From contig CAZPHE010000088.1 in NCBI GenBank assembly GCA_964586315.1, positions 1 to 8,306 of the forward strand: a stretch of 8,306 nt of DNA, written 5' to 3'. This document shows, in pieces, positions 1 through 7,278 of the stretch. The notes under the pieces were generated by a model that had not been told where the DNA came from, searched no databases, and was given only the letters and a program-made list of their open reading frames with translations. This stretch comes from CAZEER01 sp964586315. GTDB lineage: Bacteria > Fidelibacterota > Marinisomatia > Marinisomatales > UBA1611. The first letter of the stretch is position 1; each line of letters starts with the position of its first letter. The position numbers were made by a program, and so were the translations under genes.

Positions 1-836
1 ATAAGGATATAACCAGTCAACCAGGTTGGGTGTATTATCAAAATATGAATGGTACAGTACAGGTCAATCGCATAGAGAACAATAATTATGAAGATATACG
101 CGGATTAGAATTGACACTAAAAAAGAATATGGGTCAATTCGTTACCGGTATGATAAACTATACCTATCTTGTGCAATCTTCAGGATATTTTGGTCTATTA
201 AGTCAATTCCAAGATCCCAACATGCAGCGCGATTATGAAAGTTTAAATCGCTATGAATCAAAACCACGACCGAGGCCTTTTTTGCGTACGGTCATCAATA
301 TAAAGACACCAAAGGATCTTGGCCCTAAAATTCTCAATAATTCGATCATAGGCGGCTGGACATCAAGCTTTATTTTTAATTATAAAGCAGGTGCTTTTGA
401 GACCTATAACCCTCAGGGGTTACCAGGAATCTCTGATAATGTTCAATGGAAAGATACCTACAGCACGGATGCAAGGATTGCAAAGAGCATCACATTGAAC
501 ACTACCAAAATAGATCTGTTCCTTGATATCAATAATCTATTTAATAATAAATTTCTCAGTTATGCTGGTTTCTCTAATTATTATGACTATGTCGATTATT
601 TAGAATCACTCCGATTCCCCTGGGAAAAAGGGAAGGAGAAAGGTAGTGATCGGATAGGCGACTTTAGGGACTGGTCAATCGATTATCAGCCATATGATCC
701 TGTTGATTGGGAAGACCCAAGCAGTGTAGAAAAAGAAATTCTTAGTACCAAGGCCTACATTGATATGCCAAATATCAAAGCGGTCTCTTTTTTAGATCCG
801 CGAGACATATTTTTTGGAGTCACGGTGCACTTTTGA
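1..836 (+). CDS. TonB-dependent outer-membrane receptor, C-terminal part (5' end cut by window edge)
   Basis: The frame is open from base 3 and gives 277 visible residues before TGA at 834-836. An internal GTG at base 30 is not the start, because coding continues to its left (the residues before it read KDITSQPGW). What is seen: alternating beta-strand residues with many aromatic, Asn and Gly residues, the stretch YEDIRGLELTLKKNMG followed by INYTY, then KIDLFLDINNLFNNK about 105 residues before the end, and a terminal strand FFGVTVHF ending in Phe. Receptors of the TonB-dependent family typically have such a NLFN segment and an aromatic C-terminal residue in the last barrel strands. The plug domain and TonB box would lie outside the window, so the substrate cannot be inferred. 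The stop overlaps the next gene's start by 4 bases, so the two are very likely cotranscribed and translationally coupled. The family call is firm; the cargo is unknown. Confidence 0.85.
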   Translation, partial: KDITSQPGWVYYQNMNGTVQVNRIENNNYEDIRGLELTLKKNMGQFVTGMINYTYLVQSSGYFGLLSQFQDPNMQRDYESLNRYESKPRPRPFLRTVINIKTPKDLGPKILNNSIIGGWTSSFIFNYKAGAFETYNPQGLPGISDNVQWKDTYSTDARIAKSITLNTTKIDLFLDINNLFNNKFLSYAGFSNYYDYVDYLESLRFPWEKGKEKGSDRIGDFRDWSIDYQPYDPVDWEDPSSVEKEILSTKAYIDMPNIKAVSFLDPRDIFFGVTVHF

Positions 837-2965
837 AACGATTCTTACAAATCCTAATATTTCTATTGATCCCCCTAACCATATTTGGTAAGGTAGATGA
901 GACATTAAAGCGTTATGTTAAAGTCGGTGGGCTCCAATCGCACTTTTCTGCCTACGGTAGTGAAAGAGCATGGAACAATACTTATTATGAAGGAATGATA
1001 TGGCCCGCTGATTATTTATACCAGGATAATGCTGTTATCAAACGATCCTGGATGGCTTGTAAGAATTTCACTGATAAAGATGATCATGACTGGGGTCACT
1101 TTGGTCTATATATAACTCTCGCTGATGTTGGGAACAGTATTTATCCTACCCAATTGTACCAGATCGCAAAGTTCATGCCACCCACGGTTTATGTAGATGG
1201 TGTGGATATCAATAGCTTTTATAATGCTGAGATCGATTCGGTCGATCCGAGTATTGTAGCAGATCGGATGATAGTCAATGAGATCAATACCTCTATGGGC
1301 CTTACGATGGAGCGCAGGGTCTATGCGTTCAGCCAGCAGTACCATGATAATTATTTCATTAAGGTTTATACTCTTACTAATACAGGTAATACGGACTGGG
1401 ATGATGAGATCGAGCTAACCGCAGATCTTGATGATGTTATTATTGGATGGGGAACACGATATAGCGTTTCCCGTGAAGCAGGTATTCTGTTAGATGGTCA
1501 ACAAAAATGGGGCAAGAATACATGGGTCACCATTAGAGGAGAAGATTACGCTGATAATTATCTTACACCGATCACGGAAGATAACCCCAGCCCTGAATGG
1601 CTTAGATCTGTTTTTTCATGGTATGGCCAATCTGCAGTCGTCTTTCAGATCAATACCGTAGGAGGGGCGAACTATCAGGGGAATAATCGGTTGACCGCAC
1701 CTCATCATGCGGGGACAGCCATTTTACATGTAGATAATGGTTGGAACGACCCTACAGATAATGTTGGACAGCCTCTCTTTTTAGGTTGGCACGCAGGAGA
1801 CACCTATCCTGGGCTGGGTAACCTATCCGAGTCTGATGAACCTGCTATGTATCAGCTCTATGAGATGCTTTCTGGATCACCTCACTTAGGTTTAGGTGGT
1901 GCAGAGCGTATTGATGAAGTGATAATGGGTGACCCAGCATCTGATACATATTTGAAGCATAACCAAAAACCATTTGATGTGCATAATGATCCTGGTGGTA
2001 TGAATACCATGATCACATATGGACCGTTTGATATTCCTCTTAATGAGAGTATTGTGATTGTTGAAGTAGAAGGGGTCGATGGGTTGGACAGGCTTATGTG
2101 TGAAGCTATTGGTCTCGAATGGAAAGATGGGGATGCACCTTATATCCTTCCTAAAGGCGCAGAAACAAATGATAAAGATATTTATAAGAATGCATGGGTA
2201 TTCACTGGAAAGGATTCTATTCTTAAAACATTTGGTCGTGCTTATAGAAATTACTCATCGGGTTTTCAGATCCCTCAGCCACCTGAGCCACCTACATTGT
2301 TTGATGTCCAATCAGGCGGAGATAGGATCTTTTTATCCTGGGAGCCAAGTCCTTCTGAATATGGATCCAATTTTTCGGGATATGAGATATGGAGAGCCCC
2401 TGGTAAGCCGGATACAGTATATACAAAGATCTATACTGGGCCAGAAGGTGTCTATTCTTATGATGATATGAGCGCGAAAAGAGGTATATCCTATTACTAT
2501 TATATCCAATCCATAACAGATGGATCAAGTAACAACCTGGGGAACTTGAATCCTATTGGACCTCTAAAAAGTGGTAGGTTTTACACCAGAACATCAAAAC
2601 CTGCTTATCTTAGGAGACAGTCAGGCGATAAACTTAATAGTATTCGTGTTGTGCCAAATCCATATCATATTGTAGCACAAAATATGCAGTATCCCGGTCA
2701 GAAAGATAAGATCATGTTCTTAAATATACCGGGTCAATGTGACATTCGTGTATATACCGAACGCGGAGATCTGATTCATAGGATCGAGCACGATGATGGT
2801 AGTGGTGATGAGGCCTGGAACCTAATAACAAGTGCCCGGCAGGTGATTGCTCCAGGTGTATATTTAGCTCATATTGTTGTTACAAAAGATATACAATCAG
2901 ATACTGGAACAATTCTTATAAAAAAGGGTGATAGTACTGTTGAAAAATTTGCTGTAATTCGTTAG
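833..2965 (+). CDS. Secreted 710-residue protein with FN3-like domain and VVPNPY-type C-terminal domain; function unknown
   Basis: The start is TTG at 833, within the TTGA overlap with the receptor stop. It is chosen because it gives a classical signal peptide (MKRFLQILIFLLIPLTIFG, residues 1-19); the next in-frame Met, at about residue 55, would lose it. A GGAG at 816-819 is 13 bases away, so coupling to the upstream gene probably drives initiation. Residues about 20-480 form a Trp/Tyr/Asp-rich region I cannot assign to a family. Residues about 485-575 look like a fibronectin type III domain (PPEPPTL, then LSWEPSP, GYEIWRA and a paired YYYYIQS strand). Residues 604-710 begin with RVVPNPY and contain IRVYTERGDLIHRI and APGVYLAHI. 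This resembles FlgD-like or T9SS-like C-terminal domains of Calditrichota and Marinimicrobia proteins, but the end (KFAVIR) is not a canonical sorting tail. Pairing with the receptor suggests an exported surface partner, by analogy with SusC/SusD; no SusD similarity is seen. Confidence 0.8.
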   Translation: MKRFLQILIFLLIPLTIFGKVDETLKRYVKVGGLQSHFSAYGSERAWNNTYYEGMIWPADYLYQDNAVIKRSWMACKNFTDKDDHDWGHFGLYITLADVGNSIYPTQLYQIAKFMPPTVYVDGVDINSFYNAEIDSVDPSIVADRMIVNEINTSMGLTMERRVYAFSQQYHDNYFIKVYTLTNTGNTDWDDEIELTADLDDVIIGWGTRYSVSREAGILLDGQQKWGKNTWVTIRGEDYADNYLTPITEDNPSPEWLRSVFSWYGQSAVVFQINTVGGANYQGNNRLTAPHHAGTAILHVDNGWNDPTDNVGQPLFLGWHAGDTYPGLGNLSESDEPAMYQLYEMLSGSPHLGLGGAERIDEVIMGDPASDTYLKHNQKPFDVHNDPGGMNTMITYGPFDIPLNESIVIVEVEGVDGLDRLMCEAIGLEWKDGDAPYILPKGAETNDKDIYKNAWVFTGKDSILKTFGRAYRNYSSGFQIPQPPEPPTLFDVQSGGDRIFLSWEPSPSEYGSNFSGYEIWRAPGKPDTVYTKIYTGPEGVYSYDDMSAKRGISYYYYIQSITDGSSNNLGNLNPIGPLKSGRFYTRTSKPAYLRRQSGDKLNSIRVVPNPYHIVAQNMQYPGQKDKIMFLNIPGQCDIRVYTERGDLIHRIEHDDGSGDEAWNLITSARQVIAPGVYLAHIVVTKDIQSDTGTILIKKGDSTVEKFAVIR

Positions 2966-3018
2966 AAATTTCCATCTAATATAAGCAAACCAGATACTAA
3001 AATTTTTTCATATTTGCC

Positions 3019-3048
3019 TTGCGGGATTTTATCAAATGGATGTAGTAT
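3019..3048 (+). promoter_or_regulatory. Possible sigma70-like promoter for the propeller gene
   Basis: In the 150-base gap before the propeller gene, TTGCGG (3019-3024) and TAGTAT (3043-3048) are separated by 18 bases, a rough match to -35 and -10 elements. I looked for the Bacteroidetes-type TAnnTTTG element and found no clear copy. The gap is AT-rich, so chance matches are likely. The presence of a promoter somewhere in 2966-3100 is more certain than this exact site. Confidence 0.25.
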
Positions 3049-3103
3049 TAAAATAATCTTTATACTCTCTACATACCATTTAACTTTAAATAATAAAAAC
3101 GAA

Positions 3104-3109
3104 GAGGAG
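3104..3109 (+). promoter_or_regulatory. Shine-Dalgarno sequence deciding the start at 3116
   Basis: GAGGAG lies 6 bases before ATG at 3116. It supports this start over an in-frame ATG-like start about 100 bases upstream, which would put 34 unlikely residues in front of the signal peptide. It is the only strong ribosome-binding site I see among the five genes whose starts lie in the window. Confidence 0.75.
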
Positions 3110-3115
3110 CAGAAA

Positions 3116-4573
3116 ATGACAAAAAAGTTATTAACTGCAGTGACTGTATTTGTTTTGTCTTTAGGAGTGACTAAAGCAGAATATATCTACAGTTCAACAT
3201 TATTAGATTTTGGTGATACCCTTGGTGGTGTTGTTCAGGGTTCTGATGGAGCCTGGCAGAATTCTCCCCATGGAGTAGTAGTTGCCCCTGATGGTAATGT
3301 TTGGGTAAACATCTATGGCGGTCATGGTCGCATGGAAATTTTGGCTAATGGAGATACAGTACACTATAAGGGTATCTATGTTCTAGATCCTGCAACAGGT
3401 CAGCATGTTGATTTTTCACCCATTGAGATTTTAACATTCCCTGATGGCACATCTGATTCACTGACAGCTGAAAGTGCGAGTTCTGGTGGAGGTCGTGGTA
3501 TTGCATTGGATGCAGATGGACATATTTTAAGTTCACATTATAAGACCCTTTATAAGATCAACTATATGACTGGTGAAGGTGTTGCGATGTGGATGGGTGA
3601 GAGTTCACTCACAGAAGCAGCCGCAGATGATAACGGTAATATTTTTATAAGCTATGTACTTGCAGGCGAGCGTCCGATGGTAACATTGGATAGTGATCTT
3701 AACTATGTTGGAAATGCTATTGATACAGTAGGGCATATCAATCGTACGCTTGTAGTCACAGGTAGTGGAGAAGATATGCTGATTGGCTCTACATGGAATG
3801 GACATGGTTTTACTCACTGGAACAGTACAGTTCCTGGGGTTATACAACATACATTTGTTGATACCTTTGGTGTATTTGATGATGTTGATGCATGCTGGGA
3901 TGAAATTGGAAGCGCAATGGGTGCTGACTCAGCCTACGTAGCATGGTGCGATGAAGATACCAATTATGCTGAAACTGCACTTTGGTCAAGTTCCTTAGAT
4001 TTTTCACCAGAGGGTGATCTTCTTGTTGGAGCCTTGACTGCTGGTTGGGGTGGTCCATTAGGTGGTGTATACTGGATGTTTGATGTAGAAGATTATCATG
4101 ATGGTCCATTTGCTATGGTGGGTAACTGGCATGACTGGGACGGTACTGGTGAAGGTGTGACTGATGGTCCTCGTGGTGCTGCATGGGATGCGGATGGTAA
4201 TCTATACCTTGCTGATTTTTACAGTAATGGTATTTATCACTATGCTGCTGATTACTCATCTATATCAGATGATAACCCAAAGAACATTATAGCTAGTGAA
4301 TATGTTCTAAAGCAGAACTATCCTAATCCGTTTAATCCAGATACAAAAATCGAGTTCAAAATTCCTTCGAATGAGTATGTGAATCTTTCGGTTTATAACC
4401 TTGAAGGTAGATTAGTTAAGACTCTAGTCAATCAGGTTTTGAGATCCGGACAGCATATTGTAAACTGGGATGGAACAAATGAGATTGGTACAAAAGTATC
4501 TACTGGAATGTATATATATCAGTTGAAAACCAATTCAACCGTATTAAACCGTAGAATGACTTTTGTTAAATAA
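3116..4573 (+). CDS. Secreted NHL-like beta-propeller protein with T9SS type A sorting domain
   Basis: 485 residues from ATG at 3116, chosen for the GAGGAG site and an N-terminal signal peptide (MTKKLLTAVTVFVLSLGVTKA, probable cleavage after Ala21). The mature part shows repeated blade motifs of the NHL/SMP-30-like kind: PHGVVVAPDGNVWV (51-64), RGIALDADGHIL (127-138), EAAADDNGNIFIS (167-179), SLDFSPEGDLLVG (293-305) and PRGAAWDADGNLYLAD (352-367). Each has the hydrophobic-D-x-D/N-G-hydrophobic turn. The C-terminus (about 390-485) is a T9SS type A domain: LKQNYPNPFNPDTKIEF, then VYNLEGRLVKTL, WDGTNEIG, STGMYIYQL and a final MTFVK. The protein is expected to cross the inner membrane by Sec and the outer membrane by T9SS, and to lose the tail on attachment or release. 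The propeller is Asp-rich and could bind metal or ligand, but no enzyme motif is seen. It is separated from the upstream gene by 150 bases and is followed by a strong terminator-like palindrome, so it may be a single-gene transcript. Confidence 0.85.
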   Translation: MTKKLLTAVTVFVLSLGVTKAEYIYSSTLLDFGDTLGGVVQGSDGAWQNSPHGVVVAPDGNVWVNIYGGHGRMEILANGDTVHYKGIYVLDPATGQHVDFSPIEILTFPDGTSDSLTAESASSGGGRGIALDADGHILSSHYKTLYKINYMTGEGVAMWMGESSLTEAAADDNGNIFISYVLAGERPMVTLDSDLNYVGNAIDTVGHINRTLVVTGSGEDMLIGSTWNGHGFTHWNSTVPGVIQHTFVDTFGVFDDVDACWDEIGSAMGADSAYVAWCDEDTNYAETALWSSSLDFSPEGDLLVGALTAGWGGPLGGVYWMFDVEDYHDGPFAMVGNWHDWDGTGEGVTDGPRGAAWDADGNLYLADFYSNGIYHYAADYSSISDDNPKNIIASEYVLKQNYPNPFNPDTKIEFKIPSNEYVNLSVYNLEGRLVKTLVNQVLRSGQHIVNWDGTNEIGTKVSTGMYIYQLKTNSTVLNRRMTFVK

Positions 4574-4590
4574 GAATAATTTTGTATTCT

Positions 4591-4628
4591 AAACTTAAAA
4601 GGGGCTTTAAAGCCCCTTTTAAGTTTTT
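4591..4628 (+). terminator. Perfect 36-base palindrome with T-rich tail; probable rho-independent terminator of the propeller gene
   Basis: Bases 4591-4608 (AAACTTAAAAGGGGCTTT) are the exact reverse complement of 4609-4626. The stem has a GGGGC/GCCCC core around a TTTAAA centre, flanked by an A tract on the left and TTTT and GTTTTT on the right. It starts 17 bases after the propeller stop codon (TAA 4571-4573). A T tract on either strand means it could terminate in both directions, although the genes on both sides run rightward. It ends about 6 bases before the ATG of the GH18 gene, so it may also lie in that gene's leader. Confidence 0.8.
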
Positions 4629-4632
4629 AAAA

Positions 4633-5970
4633 ATGAAACGTTATTTAACTTTATTTTTTATTATTAGTTTATTAACTGCACAGCGTGTTGTGGGTTATTA
4701 TCCATATTGGATGCAGGATACATTTCAGCCTCAGGATCTAGATTTGGAAACTTTTACCCATATAAATCATGCATTTGCCTGGCCAAATGAAGAAGGAGAA
4801 ATTGAAGCACCGAACGGCACTTTTGATCCGTCAATCGCTGATCATATTCATAATAATAACAGAAAATTTATTCTTTCATTAGGTGGTTGGGGACAGACTG
4901 TTGGATTTGTTGCTTCAACTGCTAGTTATGAATTAAGATCGACATTCATATCTAATATCATAGATAAAATAATCGCGTATGGTTATGATGGAGTCGATAT
5001 AGACTGGGAGCATCCACAAACTGTTGAACAGAAAAACAATCTTACTTATTTTATTCAAGAACTAGATTCAGTACTCAATAATTTTGATCCAGAATTACTG
5101 ATTACAATGGCCGTTCCAATATCAAACTGGGCAGGACAGTGGTATGATTTTAGCAACTTGAGACCTTATGTAGATTTTTTTAATGCCATGACCTATGATA
5201 TTCATGGAAGTTGGAGTGCACATGCGGGTCATAACTCTCCTTTATATCAGTCACCACCGGGTGATGCGGATGGATCAGTTGAGACAGGAATTAATTATCT
5301 AGTAAATACAAGAGGTTTGCCTGAAAATAAGGTTAATATGGGAATTCCATTCTGGGGTAAAAAATTTAATGCATCTTCAATTAATGGATCTTTTACAGGA
5401 TCTGTTATTGATATGCACTATAGCGAAATTTTACCTTTGATAGATAATGGATGGAGCTATCAATGGGATAATGTTGCTAAATGTCCTTATTTGGTTAAGG
5501 AAGATCAGTCAAAAATTATTACATATGATAGTCCTTTATCCATCCAGCATAAGTGTGAGTTTGCACAAAATAGGAATCTAGGCGGTGTAATGGTTTGGGC
5601 TTTAGGTTATGATGACATGAACTCCGAAGAATCTTTAACTGGAGCAATTAGTGCTTACTGGCTAGACGTACAAAATAACCATAAAAATATTTTACCAAAT
5701 CAGATTCAACTTTATGCATATCCAAATCCATTTAACCCCGGAATAAAAATAAAGATTGATTTACCCTTTCAAGGAGATCTAAATCTAAAATTATTTGATA
5801 TGAATGGTAGATTCATAGAATCACTGGTTAGTGGCAATTATAAACAGGGATTTCATTCATTGAGTTGGTATCCTGAACGCAATTCATATCGTTTATCGAG
5901 TGGAATATATATGCTTGTGTTAAATACCAAAAATGGCATCATAAATAAAAAAATAGTGTACCTAAAATAA
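4633..5970 (+). CDS. Secreted GH18 chitinase-like glycoside hydrolase with T9SS type A sorting domain
   Basis: 445 residues from ATG at 4633. This start gives a signal peptide (MKRYLTLFFIISLLTA, 1-16); an upstream in-frame TTG would add 17 residues coded by the palindrome and bury it. The mature enzyme starts at once with RVVGYYPYW, the usual first GH18 strand. SLGGW (82-86) matches the SxGG motif, and D119-G-V-D122-I-D124-W-E126 is the full DxxDxDxE catalytic motif with E126 as acid/base. M186-T-Y-D189 and W322 in VMVWALGYDD match the substrate-cleft residues. GH18 enzymes cleave beta-1,4 links next to GlcNAc by substrate-assisted catalysis. The segment between the MTYD and W322 strands seems too short for the large insertion domain of subfamily A chitinases. 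Residues about 355-445 form a T9SS domain (YPNPFNPG, 363-370; FDMNGRFIESL; SSGIYMLVL; KIVYLK). No Shine-Dalgarno sequence is visible. Chitin is the likely substrate, but an endo-N-acetylglucosaminidase or peptidoglycan role is possible. Confidence 0.92.
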   Translation: MKRYLTLFFIISLLTAQRVVGYYPYWMQDTFQPQDLDLETFTHINHAFAWPNEEGEIEAPNGTFDPSIADHIHNNNRKFILSLGGWGQTVGFVASTASYELRSTFISNIIDKIIAYGYDGVDIDWEHPQTVEQKNNLTYFIQELDSVLNNFDPELLITMAVPISNWAGQWYDFSNLRPYVDFFNAMTYDIHGSWSAHAGHNSPLYQSPPGDADGSVETGINYLVNTRGLPENKVNMGIPFWGKKFNASSINGSFTGSVIDMHYSEILPLIDNGWSYQWDNVAKCPYLVKEDQSKIITYDSPLSIQHKCEFAQNRNLGGVMVWALGYDDMNSEESLTGAISAYWLDVQNNHKNILPNQIQLYAYPNPFNPGIKIKIDLPFQGDLNLKLFDMNGRFIESLVSGNYKQGFHSLSWYPERNSYRLSSGIYMLVLNTKNGIINKKIVYLK

Positions 5971-5972
5971 GT

Positions 5973-7274
5973 TTAATTGTATAAACGATAAGGAGTAGAC
6001 TGAAACGTAAATTGGTCCTTATCTTTTTCAAGTATTTTAAATAGACCGGAAGGTACTTTAATTATTTTACCTCTTTCATTTCGGAGTTGACCATTTAACA
6101 ATCTAAAAAGATGGTTGTTTCCATATAATTTTCCTAATCTACCAGGTTTATATCGGAATTCATCTGTATAGAATCCAAATGTGATGTAGATACTATGGAT
6201 AGCAGTTTCAATCGCTCTGTAAGTATATTTATCAGTAACAACAATTTTTTGTCCTACGCATTGTTTATTTTCAAATTTTGGGTTTTCTGCTTTTCCAGGA
6301 AGATTCTTTGGATTGAACTTTGCATATTTAAAATCAGCACCCTCAATATTTAAATTTTTCATTTCTTTTGCAATATCAAAATTCATCCATGGTGCACCAA
6401 TTTGTTTAAAAGGTTTATTTGTTCCACGTCCCTCACTTACATTTGTTGCTTCGTATAAACACATCCCTGGATAAATAATAGCGGTTTCCAGATCAGGAAT
6501 ATTGGGTGAAGGAGGTATCCATGGTAGACCTGTGTCATCATAAAACATGTTGCGTCTCCAGCCATCCATTTTTACTACTGTAAGTGTTGGAGGTAGAGAT
6601 GATAACCAATTTTCTTTTACAGCCATTTGACTTAGTTCTCCAACTGTTAAGGCATATCGAATAGGTATTGGATAGTATCCAACGAATGATTTAAATGTAG
6701 TATCAAGAATTGCTCCTTCTATAATCTCTCCTCCGATAGGATTAGGTCTATCAAGAACCATCACATCCACTCCATGTTCACCAGCTGCTTCCATTACAAT
6801 TCCAAGGGTAGATATGTAGGTATAAAATCGTGCTCCCACATCTTGAATATCGTAAATAATTAAGTCTAGATCACTCAGCATTTCAGCAGATGGTTTTCTT
6901 GTTTTACCATAAAGGGAAATTATTTCAGGCTCAGTAGTATTTACTGTCTTGTCATAATCGATTTTAGCACCGGCACTTGCTTCACCATAAAACCCGTGTT
7001 CAGGAGCAAATATTCTTTTTAAATATATATAGGGAGAATCTTGAAAGAGCTTATAATTTTTTTTACTATTTCTAGAAATACCTGTGTGGTTGGTAACCAG
7101 ACCAACTGTTTTACCCTTTAGATAATGGGGATAGTCCTCTAATAATACATCAAGTCCAGTTCTGATAGTATCTTTAGAATTTAAATGAATTGGACTAAGA
7201 ATGATAATTGAATCTTTAGGCTTACTGCATTGCATAATCAATAAGGCGAGAAATAATAACTGATTTATTTTCAT
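5973..7274 (-). CDS. namZ: NamZ-like exo-beta-N-acetylmuramidase (DUF1343, GH171), probable lipoprotein
   Basis: 433 residues, complete, ATG at 7274-7272. Visible conserved blocks of the DUF1343/NamZ family are VTNHTG (60-65), APEHG (90-94) with GEASAGAKI (97-105), YDIQDVGARFYTY (141-153), DRPNPIGG (175-182), PPSPNIP (254-260) and YPG...EATNVSEGRGTNKPF (268-289). A smaller C-terminal domain runs to residue 433. The family member studied in Bacillus subtilis (formerly YbbC) removes MurNAc from the non-reducing end of peptidoglycan fragments. I recall Glu in the APEHG block as a proposed catalytic residue but cannot verify this here. The N-terminus (MKINQLLFLALLIMQC) is hydrophobic with Cys16, which suggests a lipoprotein; Gln at -1 is an imperfect lipobox, so a plain signal peptide is the alternative. 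It lies 4 bases after the upstream minus-strand gene, without a Shine-Dalgarno sequence, so it is probably cotranscribed and coupled. Its stop is 2 bases from the stop of the convergent GH18 gene. Confidence 0.9.
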   Translation of the reverse strand: MKINQLLFLALLIMQCSKPKDSIIILSPIHLNSKDTIRTGLDVLLEDYPHYLKGKTVGLVTNHTGISRNSKKNYKLFQDSPYIYLKRIFAPEHGFYGEASAGAKIDYDKTVNTTEPEIISLYGKTRKPSAEMLSDLDLIIYDIQDVGARFYTYISTLGIVMEAAGEHGVDVMVLDRPNPIGGEIIEGAILDTTFKSFVGYYPIPIRYALTVGELSQMAVKENWLSSLPPTLTVVKMDGWRRNMFYDDTGLPWIPPSPNIPDLETAIIYPGMCLYEATNVSEGRGTNKPFKQIGAPWMNFDIAKEMKNLNIEGADFKYAKFNPKNLPGKAENPKFENKQCVGQKIVVTDKYTYRAIETAIHSIYITFGFYTDEFRYKPGRLGKLYGNNHLFRLLNGQLRNERGKIIKVPSGLFKILEKDKDQFTFQSTPYRLYN

Positions 7275-7278
7275 AGAA

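Noticed and set aside
1106..1345. Open frame of 79 codons on the minus strand inside the receptor-partner gene
   Set aside because: It lies wholly inside a well supported plus-strand gene, has no ribosome-binding site or recognisable domain, and looks like an antisense shadow. The same holds for minus frames at 2292-2528, 3345-3536, 3605-3850 and 3840-4109.
2079..2471. Open frame of 130 codons on the plus strand in another frame of the receptor-partner gene
   Set aside because: Its product has no domain or signal, and the overlapping main frame codes for a clear FN3-like region here.
2962..2980. Short inverted repeat TTAGA/TCTAA at the end of the receptor-partner gene as a terminator
   Set aside because: The stem has only 5 AT-rich pairs and no T tract after it; too weak to call.
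3014..3115. Longer start for the propeller gene
   Set aside because: The extra 34 residues precede a good signal peptide, and the GAGGAG site points to ATG at 3116.
4318..4345. Repeated DNA coding for YPNPFNP in three genes (here, at 5718-5740 and on the minus strand near 7520-7545) as a DNA repeat
   Set aside because: The similarity is at the protein level; third codon positions differ, so these are homologous sorting domains rather than recent DNA repeats.
4582..4632. Longer start (TTG) for the GH18 gene
   Set aside because: The 17 extra residues would be coded by the palindrome and would put a basic stretch in front of the signal peptide; ATG at 4633 is better.
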